From the NCBI RefSeq assembly GCF_001522545.3, contig NC_031769.1, positions 126,883,896 through 126,947,895 of the forward strand: a stretch of 64,000 nucleotides of DNA, written 5' to 3'. The stretch comes from Parus major. Its lineage: Eukaryota; Chordata; Aves; Passeriformes; Paridae. Below are positions 24,871-36,182 of the stretch, in pieces (positions within the stretch are counted from its first letter, which is position 1; each line of letters opens with the position of its first letter). The position numbers were made by a program, and so were the translations under genes. Under the pieces are notes generated by a model. It was not told the DNA's origin and searched no databases. It saw only the letters and a program-made list of their open reading frames with translations.

Positions 24871-26939
24871 TCACCAGTATTCAGCCTAGTTAGCAACTAC
24901 CTTTGATTCAGAGGGAAAAAGATCCTGAACAGCTTTAGAATGCAGAGATGATCTAGTGTCTTTTCTCCAATCCACTCTACATTTTAACTTGGTTATTTGA
25001 ATTCATTTCAGATGCTCTTCCTTCTTTCACCATTGCAATAGATCTGCAGCTTCTGTTTCTGGCACAGATCTGGTACCAGAAAACCAGAAATCAGTACAGG
25101 GGCAATAGCAGCCAAAGGCCTACTCAGCACTGCTCAAACTTCAGCCCCGCAATTGTTCTCTGGTATTACTGACATGGTGTGTGTGTGTGTGCTCAAAAAA
25201 ACTTGTATAAAAGTGGAGGAAAACTGTGATACCTATTTTTTTGTTTTTCCACCATGAAACAGTGTTAGTTTAAGCACAGAAGCAAAAATAGAAATTATTA
25301 TGGGGATAGGATGTCACATGGAACTAGGCTGATAATCTATATCCTGGTAAAACGAGAATACTTAGGGTGTCCCCTGTTTCTCCTAATGTTAAAAGAAATG
25401 GCTTCTCATAGACATTGTTTAGATAACTTGATAATTGCAGCATGAAATGGAAAACAAACTGTTGTTGATAAGAGATATGATCCTGTTCCTGTTAACAGCA
25501 GAAAACTGGCAGATTCAGACCCAAAAGAAAGAGTAATACAAAGATTGTATGTCTGATTTCAGTCACATAGAAGGATTATTGATTTATCCAAGGGTTACTG
25601 AAATGAAGATCTGGCTCGTGGTTCAGGTGAGGATGGGAGTAAAGTGATTACTGCTTTATTACAGGCCTTCCCTGTAGATATGGGGTGTGGAAATAATCAG
25701 GGCTGATCTTACAGGGAGTGCAGCAGATGCACAGCATCTGGTCTCTGGTCTCCAAGGCTACATCTATACTAGTAAACTAAACAGGCTTAGGACATGTTTA
25801 AGCACTGCTCCATGAGATCTATACTGTTTAACCCTTCCCCTTGTCTCTGGAGTTTGGCTCTTGCCAAACAGCACTGTGCAGGTGCACAGGTCAGCAACTG
25901 CTCCCCAAACACAGTGGGAACAAACCCCCTTTGTTCTAGGGGAGAAGAGGGTGAGAAAGGAGCAGAGTGAGCTGAGCTGAGCAGTACAGGGCTCTAGGTC
26001 AGAGGATGTGCCATCATTCATTCAATTTATTTCAGAAAGGGTCTCCTGACAACTACTTTCTGACCATGCTTAAGGCATCTCTTCACTTTCTCATTTTCTC
26101 TTGAAACAAAACACATAGCCAAAGTATTTTTCCCAAAGAAAAAAACACAAACAATTTTCTCCTAACTATATTAATGAAGAGCAGTTTTCATCTCAGCTCT
26201 GGTCTCTATATGTATAAGAAATCTCTTGTCTACAGCCAAAGTCCTACAGCCACAAGGCAAATTCATCAAGTCTGGTCTTTAGCCAGCTGATGACAAATTT
26301 CCCTGCATCCAGTGCCTAACTTGGACTTGGCCACCATTTGTTCCCTGATACACAGTGTTGGGACAGTAGGAGTTTTCATCCAGAATGTGTATCAAATTCC
26401 TGCTCTGACTTCAGTGAGCCAGACTTCACCACCGGCCTCCTAAAATCCAAATATATAACTCTGGGGGTGGGTGGGCTTAGCTTATTATTATATTGTAGAA
26501 TTTGGTCTTGTTATATTTCACTGTAATCTCCAAGCATCTCCCATGTTGAATAGACTAGTAAAAGGGAAGTCCCTTGTGGGTTTCTTAGTTTTTTTGTCTC
26601 TTCTTCTTTTTGGGGTTAATTTAATCAATTCTTAAATCAATTTCTTAAAAGGGATAATTAGATTTGTACAACTTTTTTAGAGGCAAAAATTTAAATGTAT
26701 TTCCACTTTGAAGAAATTTGGAAGGTACCCAAGACTTCTTTTCAAAGTAACATCATCAAATAATTTTCTTGTGTATCTGAGATTTAACATTTCAGATTCT
26801 GTCCCCTGCACCTTTTATTGTTCCTATTTACAGTGCACCTGAAACACATTGTGTAATTGGCAGAGAGCCCAGATTTTCCATTTAAGAACAGTTTGATGAT
26901 TTCACTTTTCTTTCTCTCTCTCTTTTTTTTTTTTTGAAA
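24871..26939. other. Unique non-coding sequence
   Basis: Contains a short GT run at 25177-25191 and a T-rich stretch just before 26935. Nothing else recognised. Confidence 0.5.
25177..25191. repeat. (GT)7 microsatellite
   Basis: Seven and a half GT units. Ordinary dinucleotide repeat. Confidence 0.85.
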
Positions 26940-27370
26940 ACAGCAGGTGCTCTACATTGTAAACAATGCCAGTCGCCATAATATTATTAGCTTTTATATT
27001 TTTATTACATTTTTGCCTCCCTACATATTTTAAACTTCATTGCAAGGCATTTTTGGCAACAACTCAGAAAGCTTCTTATTTCATAAGGAAGATGGATACT
27101 AGTGAACATAGTGCTTTGTTGTCATTTATAATTAGAAAGTCTAAGATTTACTTAATCATTAAACCACCCAATATTTGCAGGTTTGGTTCTCATTTTCTGT
27201 GTGATGCGTCCACATCTGTCTCAGACAGCACATTAATTCCCTTTTCTGAAATATGGATTTTTCAAACATTTAACCATTTTTATACATTTAAACATTTGTA
27301 TGGCATCAAAGTGATATTCTATAACATTGTTTTTCTCCTCTCTGTCACCTTGCCTAAGATCCTGTAAACC
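26940..27370. promoter_or_regulatory. Candidate conserved non-coding block (spanned by a 133-codon frame)
   Basis: Complex AT-rich, repeat-free DNA with a plus-strand frame open for 133 codons (26966-27367). The translation starts with a hydrophobic run that could look like a membrane segment, but it is composed mainly of AT-driven residues (I, F, L, K, S, T) with no recognisable family. I favour non-coding sequence, perhaps conserved, over a gene. A codon-substitution test on orthologues would separate the two. Confidence 0.18.
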
Positions 27371-28229
27371 GCATTTCAGATTTTTTACAGTTTGATGGGT
27401 CAATAGCCAGAACTGACATAGCCCAGTGGTTCTGCAATTACTCTTGTTGTGTTCTGGGAGTTTATATTCCATTGGTTATTAAAAATGTGTGCAAACAAAT
27501 GGAGTTGAAGAAAAACGAATCAGAAATTCATTTTAAAGAAAACTTGAAAAAAAAAAAAAATCAGCAAAGGAGCAGATGAATACTCCAGAAATGCAAATAA
27601 CGCAAGGCAAGAATTGTCTTTGTGTACAGTTTGGTTTTTTTTTAAATGTGTGTTTCTACATGATTTCTAGATAGAGGACATATTACTTGAAAATAGATTT
27701 AGGCAATGTCATATGCAATAAATATTTATTGTTAGAACTATTTGTGGTTTCAACAAGGTCTTCATTAGCAAACAAAGGAAAAAAAAAAATCAAGCTATTT
27801 TCATGTTTATACAGCAAGGATGTCTTTTGCTAAACTGCATTTTGAGCTACATTTTTTTTCCAGATCAATTCAATAAGAGAAAGCCCAACAGAGAACAGAT
27901 GCAATATAAGAGCAATAAAGGGAAGTAAAAAAAATTAAAAATCCTTTGTTCTCCCTGCAGTACATCCGTAAATCTATTAGTGTTATTTTCCTTTCTTCTC
28001 TTTTTTGCATCCCAAGCCAGATCTCAAGTTCTCTGAAGCAATCCTTAATCAAGCTCCCCAAAGGCCTACGACTGCATGCAGCAATTTCTCCCCTGCTCTC
28101 AGCACAGATGTTTCGAGCACATTCCATTACACCTACATGCCATTACAGCTAATGGCTTATTCTGATGAAGAAAGCTGCTTTCTGCTCAGTGCAGCAAAGG
28201 GGAAAATAGCCTCCTGTACAGTTCGTACA
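27371..28229. other. Unique non-coding sequence
   Basis: Includes A14 at 27547-27560. No exon or transposon recognised. Confidence 0.5.
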
Positions 28230-28390
28230 CTGCAACAATGAAATGTGGGGGCAGGTGGTACAACAGAACTCTCTAATGTTAATTACATACTGTATTACCC
28301 CCAAATTTGGCTGGTCATTAATTATGCTAATTTACCTTCCTGAAAATTAGCACCACTCATGTGAACATTTGAGCAGTTTTTAGCAAAATG
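28230..28390. promoter_or_regulatory. Candidate conserved non-coding block
   Basis: Repeat-free stretch with clustered TTAATTA, CTAATTT and ATTAGCA homeodomain-type cores between about 28280 and 28350. Immediately followed by a GC-rich CpG-bearing patch. Inference by texture. Confidence 0.22.
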
Positions 28391-29339
28391 AACTACGGAA
28401 TAGTGGTTTGTAAACCTAAACCTTTTGAACCACCCGAATGCAGGATGGCAGTGGCTGCCAGACGCGGTGTGGAAGGGGGACCCAGCTGGCGGGCGTGGGA
28501 CACGCCAGCACAGTGGCCCTGTTCCACCCTGCTCTGTGGCCCCAAATTGTGCCTACCTGCTCCTGCCTCAGTTTCTCTCTGTGAAGAATTAAGCCTACAT
28601 CTCACACAGCCTAAATCTCCTCGTGTTTGAAGAGCAGCATTTGATTCGTGAGCACCTAAAGGGCGATGATCTTTTCTGCTGCGGAACACTGAGCATCAGA
28701 TTCCTGGGAAAGCTGGAGATATCAGATAAATGATCAGAATGTTTTGCTCTGGCAGAGAATATTTGTCCATTTTTAATTAAAAAAACCCCTCAAACCAGTC
28801 AAAACCTTCCTTTGGAATAAAAAGGGAAAATGAGCTAAAGATTTCTGTGATTCTATAGTGAGTGTAGATAAACTCCATGACCTGCTAGAGAGGATGTTGT
28901 TGCAATTGCAAAGCTTAAAGAGAAAAAATTTCTTCTAAGTACTTAAAACTGTCCAGGCAACTCTGTAATGATTTTTATATATATTTAGATTACATTAGGT
29001 CTCTACAAAGAGTGATATAGTAGCTTCAAGTGTGCCTATAGCTATAGATTGATTTTTTTTATTTAACTGTTCATAAAAAATTAATCTCTGTCTTCTTCCA
29101 ACAAAACCTAAGATTTTATCATATTGATTATGGGCCTAACAAAGTAAGGTATCAGATTTAGATTCAATTTGTTTTCCTATGAATTAAATACATTAAATCA
29201 CTTTTTACTCATGTTGAAATTGATTGAGCTTCAGAGTTAAACAAAATATCTTCTCTACATTGTGAACTGTCTCCATTTCTTCCTCAAGGCTGCTGTTTTC
29301 TTCTATCCATCTCCAAGAAGCCATCATCATATTAACATA
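28391..29339. other. Non-coding sequence starting with a small GC-rich patch
   Basis: 28430-28560 is clearly GC-richer, with CpGs in GACGCGG and GGCGGGCGTGGG contexts and a GGCGTG-GGA-CACGCC inverted repeat at 28492-28506. The rest is AT-rich and unremarkable. Frames on both strands across the GC-rich patch have no recognisable domain. Confidence 0.5.
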
Positions 29340-29620
29340 GATGACAATCTGGCAAGGAGGTGCTGATCAAAGATAAATTTCACACTCGCACTTCGCATTT
29401 TCTAATTACACCATCTGTGTCAGACTCTTTCGTGGCAGTTCTGCCCAATCTGTCAAATGCTGCATGCCTATGGGAATGCAGAGGAGCTGAGAAAATCGCC
29501 TCCGTTTCCCCCACCAGCCGATCCATCACCCCAATCGGAGCTGGGTGGATATATTAGTCTAATTGGTACTGGAATGAAGGTTCCAGACTGCATATGAGAT
29601 GAGGTGTTTGGGGGATGCAA
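29340..29620. promoter_or_regulatory. Best enhancer-like block in the window
   Basis: A compact block with distinct candidate sites: ATCAAAG (TCF/LEF-type) at 29366-29372, TAATTA at 29403-29408, a CATCTG E-box at 29412-29417, and a second TCTAATTGG near 29558. Several CpGs survive (CTCGCACTTCGC, TTTCGTGG, AATCGCCTCCG, GCCGATCC, AATCGGAG), although CpG is otherwise strongly depleted nearby. Such a mix of retained CpG and developmental factor motifs is typical of deeply conserved vertebrate enhancers. Conservation itself was not tested. Confidence 0.3.
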
Positions 29621-31875
29621 GACATGAGATTTACAATTTGAATCATATTACAAGGCTTGCCCCAGCTTGTTTCATAGCAAGCTGAGAGCAAGCCATGCAT
29701 GCAATATCAGCATGTGGAGGTGGAAAAAGAAAAAAAAAAAAGGAAGAAAGAAATGAGGAATATTTAAAAACAAATAATGAATGAAAATCCTTTCATTACT
29801 TTTGGCTACTTCCAGACATGCTAAATGTAAATGATTACCAATAAGTTCACATGAAATGAAGTTATCCTTTTATTAGAATGTAAGAAAAATAAACATAAAG
29901 CATTATATGCCCTGAACTACCAGAGATGGCTAGATGTATTCTAATCAAGTCCTGATCTATTAAATCCAGCAGCTCTATCAAAATAGGGATGGTCCTTTTA
30001 CACTAAAAGTGTATTACTTCCTATCCATGAGGCATAAGATTAAGTCACAGAAGGTGAAAAGTTGCAGCTCTTCTAGGAAGGCTGACATTTAAAATTATCT
30101 ACTTTATGGGTCAACTTTTTTTCTCAGAAATTAATTTCAACTTTGAACCTGTGTGTAAAATATTGCAGACTGCTATTGCTGGGTGCAATCAAATCTGGTG
30201 TAGTAACTCTGATTCCCTGTGCAATCACATTTGAAAGTGAAAATGAGCTGCATTTTGGGTGCATGAATGGTGGTGTGCTTGTTTCCTCTGGGGTCTGCAA
30301 ATTCCCAAAAAGAGCAAGTGTAAAAAATGCTGTGACAAATCTGGTAGTGCAGCAATGCAGGCTACATGCAGAAATTGTGAGCCGCATCTAGGATACGTGT
30401 TCTTTCGTGACATTTATTTGTACACACACTATTGATTAAAAACTTCACACTTCTTTTTTATCTAGACAAAACACACACCATGGAGACATACTCAAGTTCA
30501 TCTCACACATCTGTGATGAAGTCTGGGTTTGAACTCAGGTTCCCATCCTTTCTGGGTGTTGCCTTCAGCATAAAATGGGTCAAACTAGGGGTTATTTAAT
30601 GCTTTTGTATTTAAAAGGAGAGGGAATAAAAACTAATACCAAATTAAAGACCTCTATTTTCAGATATGAATTTCAGTAGGACACAAGAAGCAAGATGCAA
30701 ACACATTATCAAGCACATTTTTTGTGCTCCTACCTTTGGTTTATTTAGGACAGTGGCAAAGGCGTCACTGATGCAAGAATGTTGTTGGTGGGCAGCCTCC
30801 GCAAAGCAACGCTACCAGAGTGCGATACTTTTAACACCCTTTTCTGCATTCAGAGTGGGCTGAGGAAAGAGCTGTTCAAATATTCATAAAGGACAGAAGA
30901 CAAATATTTGGCAACTCCCAACATTTCAGTGCTAAATCATTTAGTAAACACAGGCTAACAGCATTAACACAAGATCAGACAAAACTGCCCAGCACCACTC
31001 AGGGCTAGGTCAGCTAAAAGTAACCTTAATGCTGTAAATCAAGATTTTACTGCCACGTATTTGACTGAACTTGTGTCTTTACTTGAACTTTTGAATTTTT
31101 CCCTTTCAAAGAAATGTATAAGACAGCCTCAAGGTGGAATATGCCAGAATGACTCCACTTCAGAGGCACAATCAATGAACAGCAATTATCTCAGACATAT
31201 TTGAGCTTTTTATAGACAAAGACCTTTGTCTGGGTGGGTGCTGTGTAACATAATGTGTCTGTACAGGCTACTTCTCTTTCCCCTGTGCATTTTAATTACA
31301 CTAGCAATTTTTTTCCCCCCAAATAGCTATGAACAGAATTTCAATTACACTTATTCATGAGTGTGCAATGCTTATGTGAGCCTTGCATATGGGCTTTGAA
31401 GAGGAGACTAGGAGCTGCTGAGAGGCAGGCTGGTGTCTGTGCTGGGGATGGCACAGGGACCTACTGATGCTCTGCAATTAGAGAAGGGTCTGCAGCCTCC
31501 ACTTTGCAAGGGGTTCAAAGACAGTAAAGGCTGTGATTTGTGCAGCCAGTGCCTCATGATTTGTTACACACCTCAAGGTGTGTTCCACGTGGGTTTCTGT
31601 GGAGTCTTGTGTGGGTCTCTCAGGCTGCAGGTGTCTTCACTGGATGTCTTCACTGGGTGCCCACCATGGGAACCCATGCATGAGTGCTGGTGGGAGGATG
31701 ATTAACACGCTTTGCCAGGGTGACAAGCTTCTTCCTATTATGTGGAAAGGGCTGCATAGCAATAGTAAAAAACCCTAAGTGGGTACCCAAAAGCATCATG
31801 TTCAGAGTTCAAGCTGTGTTGCACTGCATTACACTAGCTCCATGTGTTCTCCAGAGCTCTCTGCACAGCCCTAGA
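29621..31875. other. Unique non-coding sequence
   Basis: Includes an A-rich tract near 29727-29742, a stretch open in four frames at 30124-30413, a CpG-retaining patch at 30755-30850, and a tandem TGTCTTCACTGG pair at 31632-31643 and 31645-31656. No exon or transposon recognised. Confidence 0.5.
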
Positions 31876-32906
31876 ATAACAGACTTATAGAATCCCTAAG
31901 GGCAGAAAAGACCTTCTAGATCATTGAGTCCAACATTTCACTGAACATCACCACGTCAACTAAACCATAGCACTAAGTGCCTCATCCAGTTACTTCTTGA
32001 ACATTTACAGATATAGTAAACCCACTTCCCTGGGCAGCCTGTTCCAATGCTTAAAAAGCCCCATCTGATGTTCAGCCTGAACCTTCCCTGGCACAGCTTG
32101 AGGCCTCTTCCTCTTGCCTTGTCTCTGGTTGCCTGGGGGAAGAGACGAACTCCCACCTGGCTACAACCTGCTCTCAGGTAGAGAGCAATGGGGAGTTCCC
32201 TGAGCCTCCTTTTTTCCAGGCTAAACAACCTCAACTTCCACTGCCACTCTTCATAAGACTCAGTCTCCAGACCCCTCACCAGCTCCATTTCCCTCCTCTG
32301 GACACGCTCCAGCCCCTCAATGTCCTTCTTGTACTGAGGGGCCCAGAACTGGGCACAGCACTCGAGCTGTGGCCTCAGCAGTGCCAGGACAGGGGGACAA
32401 TCCCTGCCCTGCTCCTGCTGGCCACACTATTGCTGAGCCAGGCCAGGATGCCACTGCCCTTCTTGGCCACCTGGTACATGGTGGCTTATGTTCAGCCAGT
32501 GTTGATCAGCACCCCCATGTCCTTTTCTCTGGGCCACGTTCTAGCTGCTCTGCCTGGGGTTGTTGTGACTCAAATGCAGGACTTGGCCTTGTTGAACCTT
32601 ACACTGCTGCCCTCAGCCCATCAATCCAGCCTCTCCAGATCCCTCTGCAGAGCCTTCCTACCACAGGTCAACAACAGTCCTGACCAACTTAGTGTCGCCA
32701 GCAAACTCACTGAGGGTGCACTCAATCCCTTGTCCAGATCATCAATAAAGATATTAAACAAACTGGCCCCAGTACTGAGCCTTGGGGAACCCCACAGTGA
32801 CTGGCTGCCAGCAGGATGTAGCACCTCTTATCACCACCCTCTGGGTCTGGCCATCCAGACAGTTTTTAACCCTGTCAAAGCCGTGGGACATCAACTTCTC
32901 CTGATA
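31876..32906 (-). mobile_element. CR1 LINE, 5'-truncated copy of the 3' kilobase
   Basis: The plus strand is the complement of a CR1 retrotransposon. Its 3' terminus lies at about 31876, with a TTATAGAATCCCTAAGG remnant of the terminal octamer repeats, then ATTGAGTCCAAC and GGGCAGCCTGTTCCA near 32032. Upstream on the minus strand comes the end of ORF2, running to about 32906, where similarity stops abruptly. About 1.03 kb of an element of roughly 4.5 kb survives, which fits the usual 5' truncation from incomplete reverse transcription. It is less diverged than the fragment near 1.2 kb, so it is younger. It contains frameshifts and a damaged catalytic box and cannot mobilise itself. It is the largest transposon in the window. 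Confidence 0.93.
31956..32830 (-). pseudogene. Broken CR1 ORF2 (end of reverse transcriptase and C-terminal domain)
   Basis: Read on the minus strand, the remnant opens at about 32830 with the RT motif LFNIFIDDLDKG, followed by a one-base frameshift near 32730. In the shifted frame comes ECTLSEFAGDTKL, the RT catalytic box, where FADD is expected. The codon at 32697-32699 is GGC, so the first catalytic aspartate is replaced by glycine. Another frame change returns to GRKALQRDLERLD. The C-terminal part is open for 110 codons (31956-32288) and keeps SLEKRRLRE and GLKLCQGRFRLNIR, typical of CR1 ORF2 after the RT domain. The endonuclease and most of RT are absent. Open plus-strand frames over this interval, the longest 185 codons, are antisense shadows. 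Confidence 0.9.
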
Positions 32907-33594
32907 TCACCCTGTCCTTCCTCAGGGCTGACCCTATGTCACATGCTGTCTCCTGTCCCTGGCGCTGAATGCACATTCCTGTGGTAAGGCAGAAAGGGTG
33001 TGGCCTGAGCACACTCTTTCCTCTCTTTCCTCTCTGCAGGGTCCTGCTGAAGCCTTGCTTCTCCTCCTGTCACCATATTCCAGAAAATATGTGTGAGTTT
33101 CTTCCCTTTGAGACAGACTTTGCTGTCTTGGGTTACACATGGCCACTGGTTCAAAAATCATTGATGATGGGCAGGCAGACAAAGTCAGTGCAGTTGTGAA
33201 ACAATGAGGAAAAAGCATCTACAGATAGAGAAAATCAGATTAAAAAACCTCTTGCTGGAGAGCTGCATGACAGTATTGACAAGGTGAGAGTATATCAGAG
33301 AAACTGGTAAGAATGCAACCATCATAAACAGCACCAGTTAAACACCGCGGGGTGAAGCTGCGCCAGTGCACATAAGCAAAGAGCAACTGTTTGTGAAGTG
33401 GGAGAAACTGTAAGTGCCTTTTGTATGAAAGGTATCTGCGCAGCCAAGGACATATTGACGTGTCTGGAAAATCCCCCTTTTTTTTCTGCTAGGGAGCCCA
33501 GGCTCAAACTGTCTGCAGTAGGAACGCCAATGAACCTTCAGGCAAGTCTTTCAAAACTAAACAAACACAAAAGTAGAGAATTGCTTGGCTGCTC

Positions 33595-33620
33595 TTTTTT
33601 TTTTTTTTTTTTTTTTTTTT
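33595..33620. repeat. T26 homopolymer
   Basis: The longest single-base run in the window, followed by T-rich sequence to about 33665. If read as a minus-strand poly(A), the body of a retrocopy should lie at higher coordinates. None was recognised there. Confidence 0.92.
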
Positions 33621-36142
33621 CTTTTCAAAACCTGTACCTGTTTTTTTGGTTTTTTTGTTTCTTTAAACAAAATATGGAGGAAAGGCCCTGGTGTCATCAG
33701 AGTGCTGATAGCCCATCACTGACATCCTTCCCCAAAGCCATGTGATGGTGGTATATGGGAGGTATCCTGATTTCCTGAAAATACATGATGTTCTTCTCCA
33801 GAGAATGGAAAGCAGATTTACTCCTTCTGTGAACTTGGAACAATCTGCTCAGACAAGTGACAGAAAAAGCCATTTCTACCGTTTTCTCTTGCTACCCAGG
33901 CTGGAGGCTCAGTCGTTCATGTGTTTTCTCAAGGATCACTGGCAATCCTTATCCCTTCCCATTGCCTGAGCCCATGGGAGCCCATGGTTTTGCACAGGTG
34001 CCATTAAGGACTGTCTCTGGAGACAACGGGCAATGGAGGCAACTGAGCTCTAAGAGGGCTTTGTTGTTGGTGATGATGACAGGTAAGAGAGAACAAGGGC
34101 TTACAGTTACGGAAATCACTCTTTATTTGTAAACCAAACACACTTGACATGAAAATCACTGGCACAAGAGACTTGGCTGTTCTGTGCAGCTCTTGCAGGC
34201 TCCTTTCAAAGTAGGGTTATGCTTTCAGCAGAGACAGACAGGTTTTTAGAGCTCATACAGCTTCAGTCAGTAAAGTGTATGCATCACTGTGGTTGAATAA
34301 ATAAATATCCACTAAAGGAACCTGGTTCAGAAGAGTAAAATAATTAAGAAACATGGAAAACATTACTGCCCATATTCAATTAACAGCTGAAGTATTGTTA
34401 GAAAGATGGATCAATCTGGAATGATCTGACTAAAAGCAAAAGTTTAGATAACTTGTCTGATAATGGCATGAGCATATCTCATAAATGCCCAGCAACTCTA
34501 TATCATTAAGCCTTCAAGGACAAGCCTGATTGATGGCAATGTACCTGCAGGAAACAGCTCAGATGGAAAAACTCCAATGTGTGCCAGCAAAGTAATTACC
34601 TGGGATGGTGACTATGCTCTGTGGTCAGATAGGAAGAGGACAGATAATGCAGTGCTCTGAGCACTGCCCTGGTTCCCTCTGCTGAGAGGCAGCTCCCTGC
34701 ATCAGCTACTGAGGCACAGGGGGTTCTTTGCTCACTCCTCTTCTTTACTTATTCTACTGAGTCTTCAAGGTCACTGTGTCTGTCTCATTTCAGTATATCT
34801 GCACTACTTTTATGTGGCAAGGGAGTACTGTGCCCAGCTTTATGCTTTGTGTAGCACAATATGAACTGCTCCAGATACAAGCAAATTTCAGGTGGACCAG
34901 AAATTTGAAACTGAAGGGGTGCCATCTCCCATTTGTAGCAGCATGTGAGTTGTTTAACAGTTAACATTCACCAGCAATTAATCTATCCACCTTACTTTTT
35001 TTTACATTTCTGTCTCCTGTTACCATTCAGCACAAGGACTAAAAATAAGTATGTCACAATCATGTAACCCAATCCAAGTAATCAAGGACTCCTATTTCAG
35101 TAATGCTCTTTATGTATAAATATTTCAAGAATAAAGATAATTTTTGAGCTCCCGAGTGCTGAAATGTAATATTTACACTTACAGAAGTAATACTTGGGAC
35201 AAGAATTCATCAAGTGAATCATCTTTCTCAGTTTTCTAACAAATGGAAGCAGTAGTTTCTTTGCCCCCCTCATGAAAAGAATGCAGCTTATGGAGAGGAG
35301 GGTAAGGGTACAGAAATGCAAAACACTAACAACTCTATGGTGGTGTCCTGTTCCAATCCACACAGGCTGAACTCACTAACAACCAACTCAGGTCAGCTTT
35401 GTTTCCAGTAAAGTACATAAAAACAGGGGAACAAAGTACAAAGACATGTACAGGACTTATACTGAGCTTTTTACAGATCAGGTTTTTTCCTTTAAATCTC
35501 ACCTCTGTCCCTTGACTTACCAGAGTACTTCTGTCTGACAATGGGTTTGGAAATTCAGCAAGGCTCATCTTGAATCTCAGAACCACTGAGATTCTTTAGG
35601 CTAAAGAAGGAAGACACCTCTGTTATGGTCCTTTGGCAGAGGTGACTCCTGTTCCAGAGGCTTATAAATTTGGTTTAAGTTAGTCTGAGCTTCAAGGCAT
35701 AAGAAGGTCTTTTCCTATCATGTGCCTTATACACAGAATTTAAAATTAAAGGACCTGTTCTTGATCTAAACAAACTTAAACAAACTTGTTTTTAATTTGA
35801 TTACCCCTTAGTCTTTTCAAACACAATTTTTACATTTAAATTGTTGACAGAAATCCTCTCCTGCTGATTTTGCTGGAAGTGGGATCTGTCCCAAGGAAGA
35901 CATAAATACACTTGTACTTTATGGGCTGCCTATCTGTCCTTTAAACAAACTGCAACAGAAAGCAAAAGCTGACCACATTCAAGACGTTGACTTTGTGTCT
36001 TGGACCCACACCTAAAAAAATTAACACACAGATTGAACAAGCAAATTAAGAACCAGTAATTTGTTATTATTTACAGCATATAGAATATACTAATGTGAAT
36101 ATTTTGCTTCTCAGAAGATTATTTTTCAGGGAGAATCAGTCA

Positions 36143-36182
36143 TATATTTATTATGTTTATTATTATTATATATATTATATAT
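36143..36182. repeat. AT-rich microsatellite (ATT and TA units)
   Basis: Imperfect mixture of ATT and TA units. Ordinary low-complexity sequence. Confidence 0.8.

Noticed and set aside
28835..28856. Possible plus-strand CR1 terminus (TTTCTGTGATTCTATAG)
   Set aside because: Only the terminal octamer-like motif is present. The sequence before it shows none of the CR1 tail landmarks.
30526..30550. GTTTGAACTCAGGTTCCCATCC as a tRNA B-box
   Set aside because: No A-box at the right distance and no cloverleaf pairing could be drawn around it.
32430..32987. 185-codon plus-strand open frame
   Set aside because: It is the antisense of the CR1 ORF2 remnant, whose minus-strand translation carries the recognisable reverse transcriptase motifs.
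33595..33665. T26 as the poly(A) tail of a minus-strand processed pseudogene
   Set aside because: No recognisable gene-derived sequence lies on the expected side and no flanking duplication was found.
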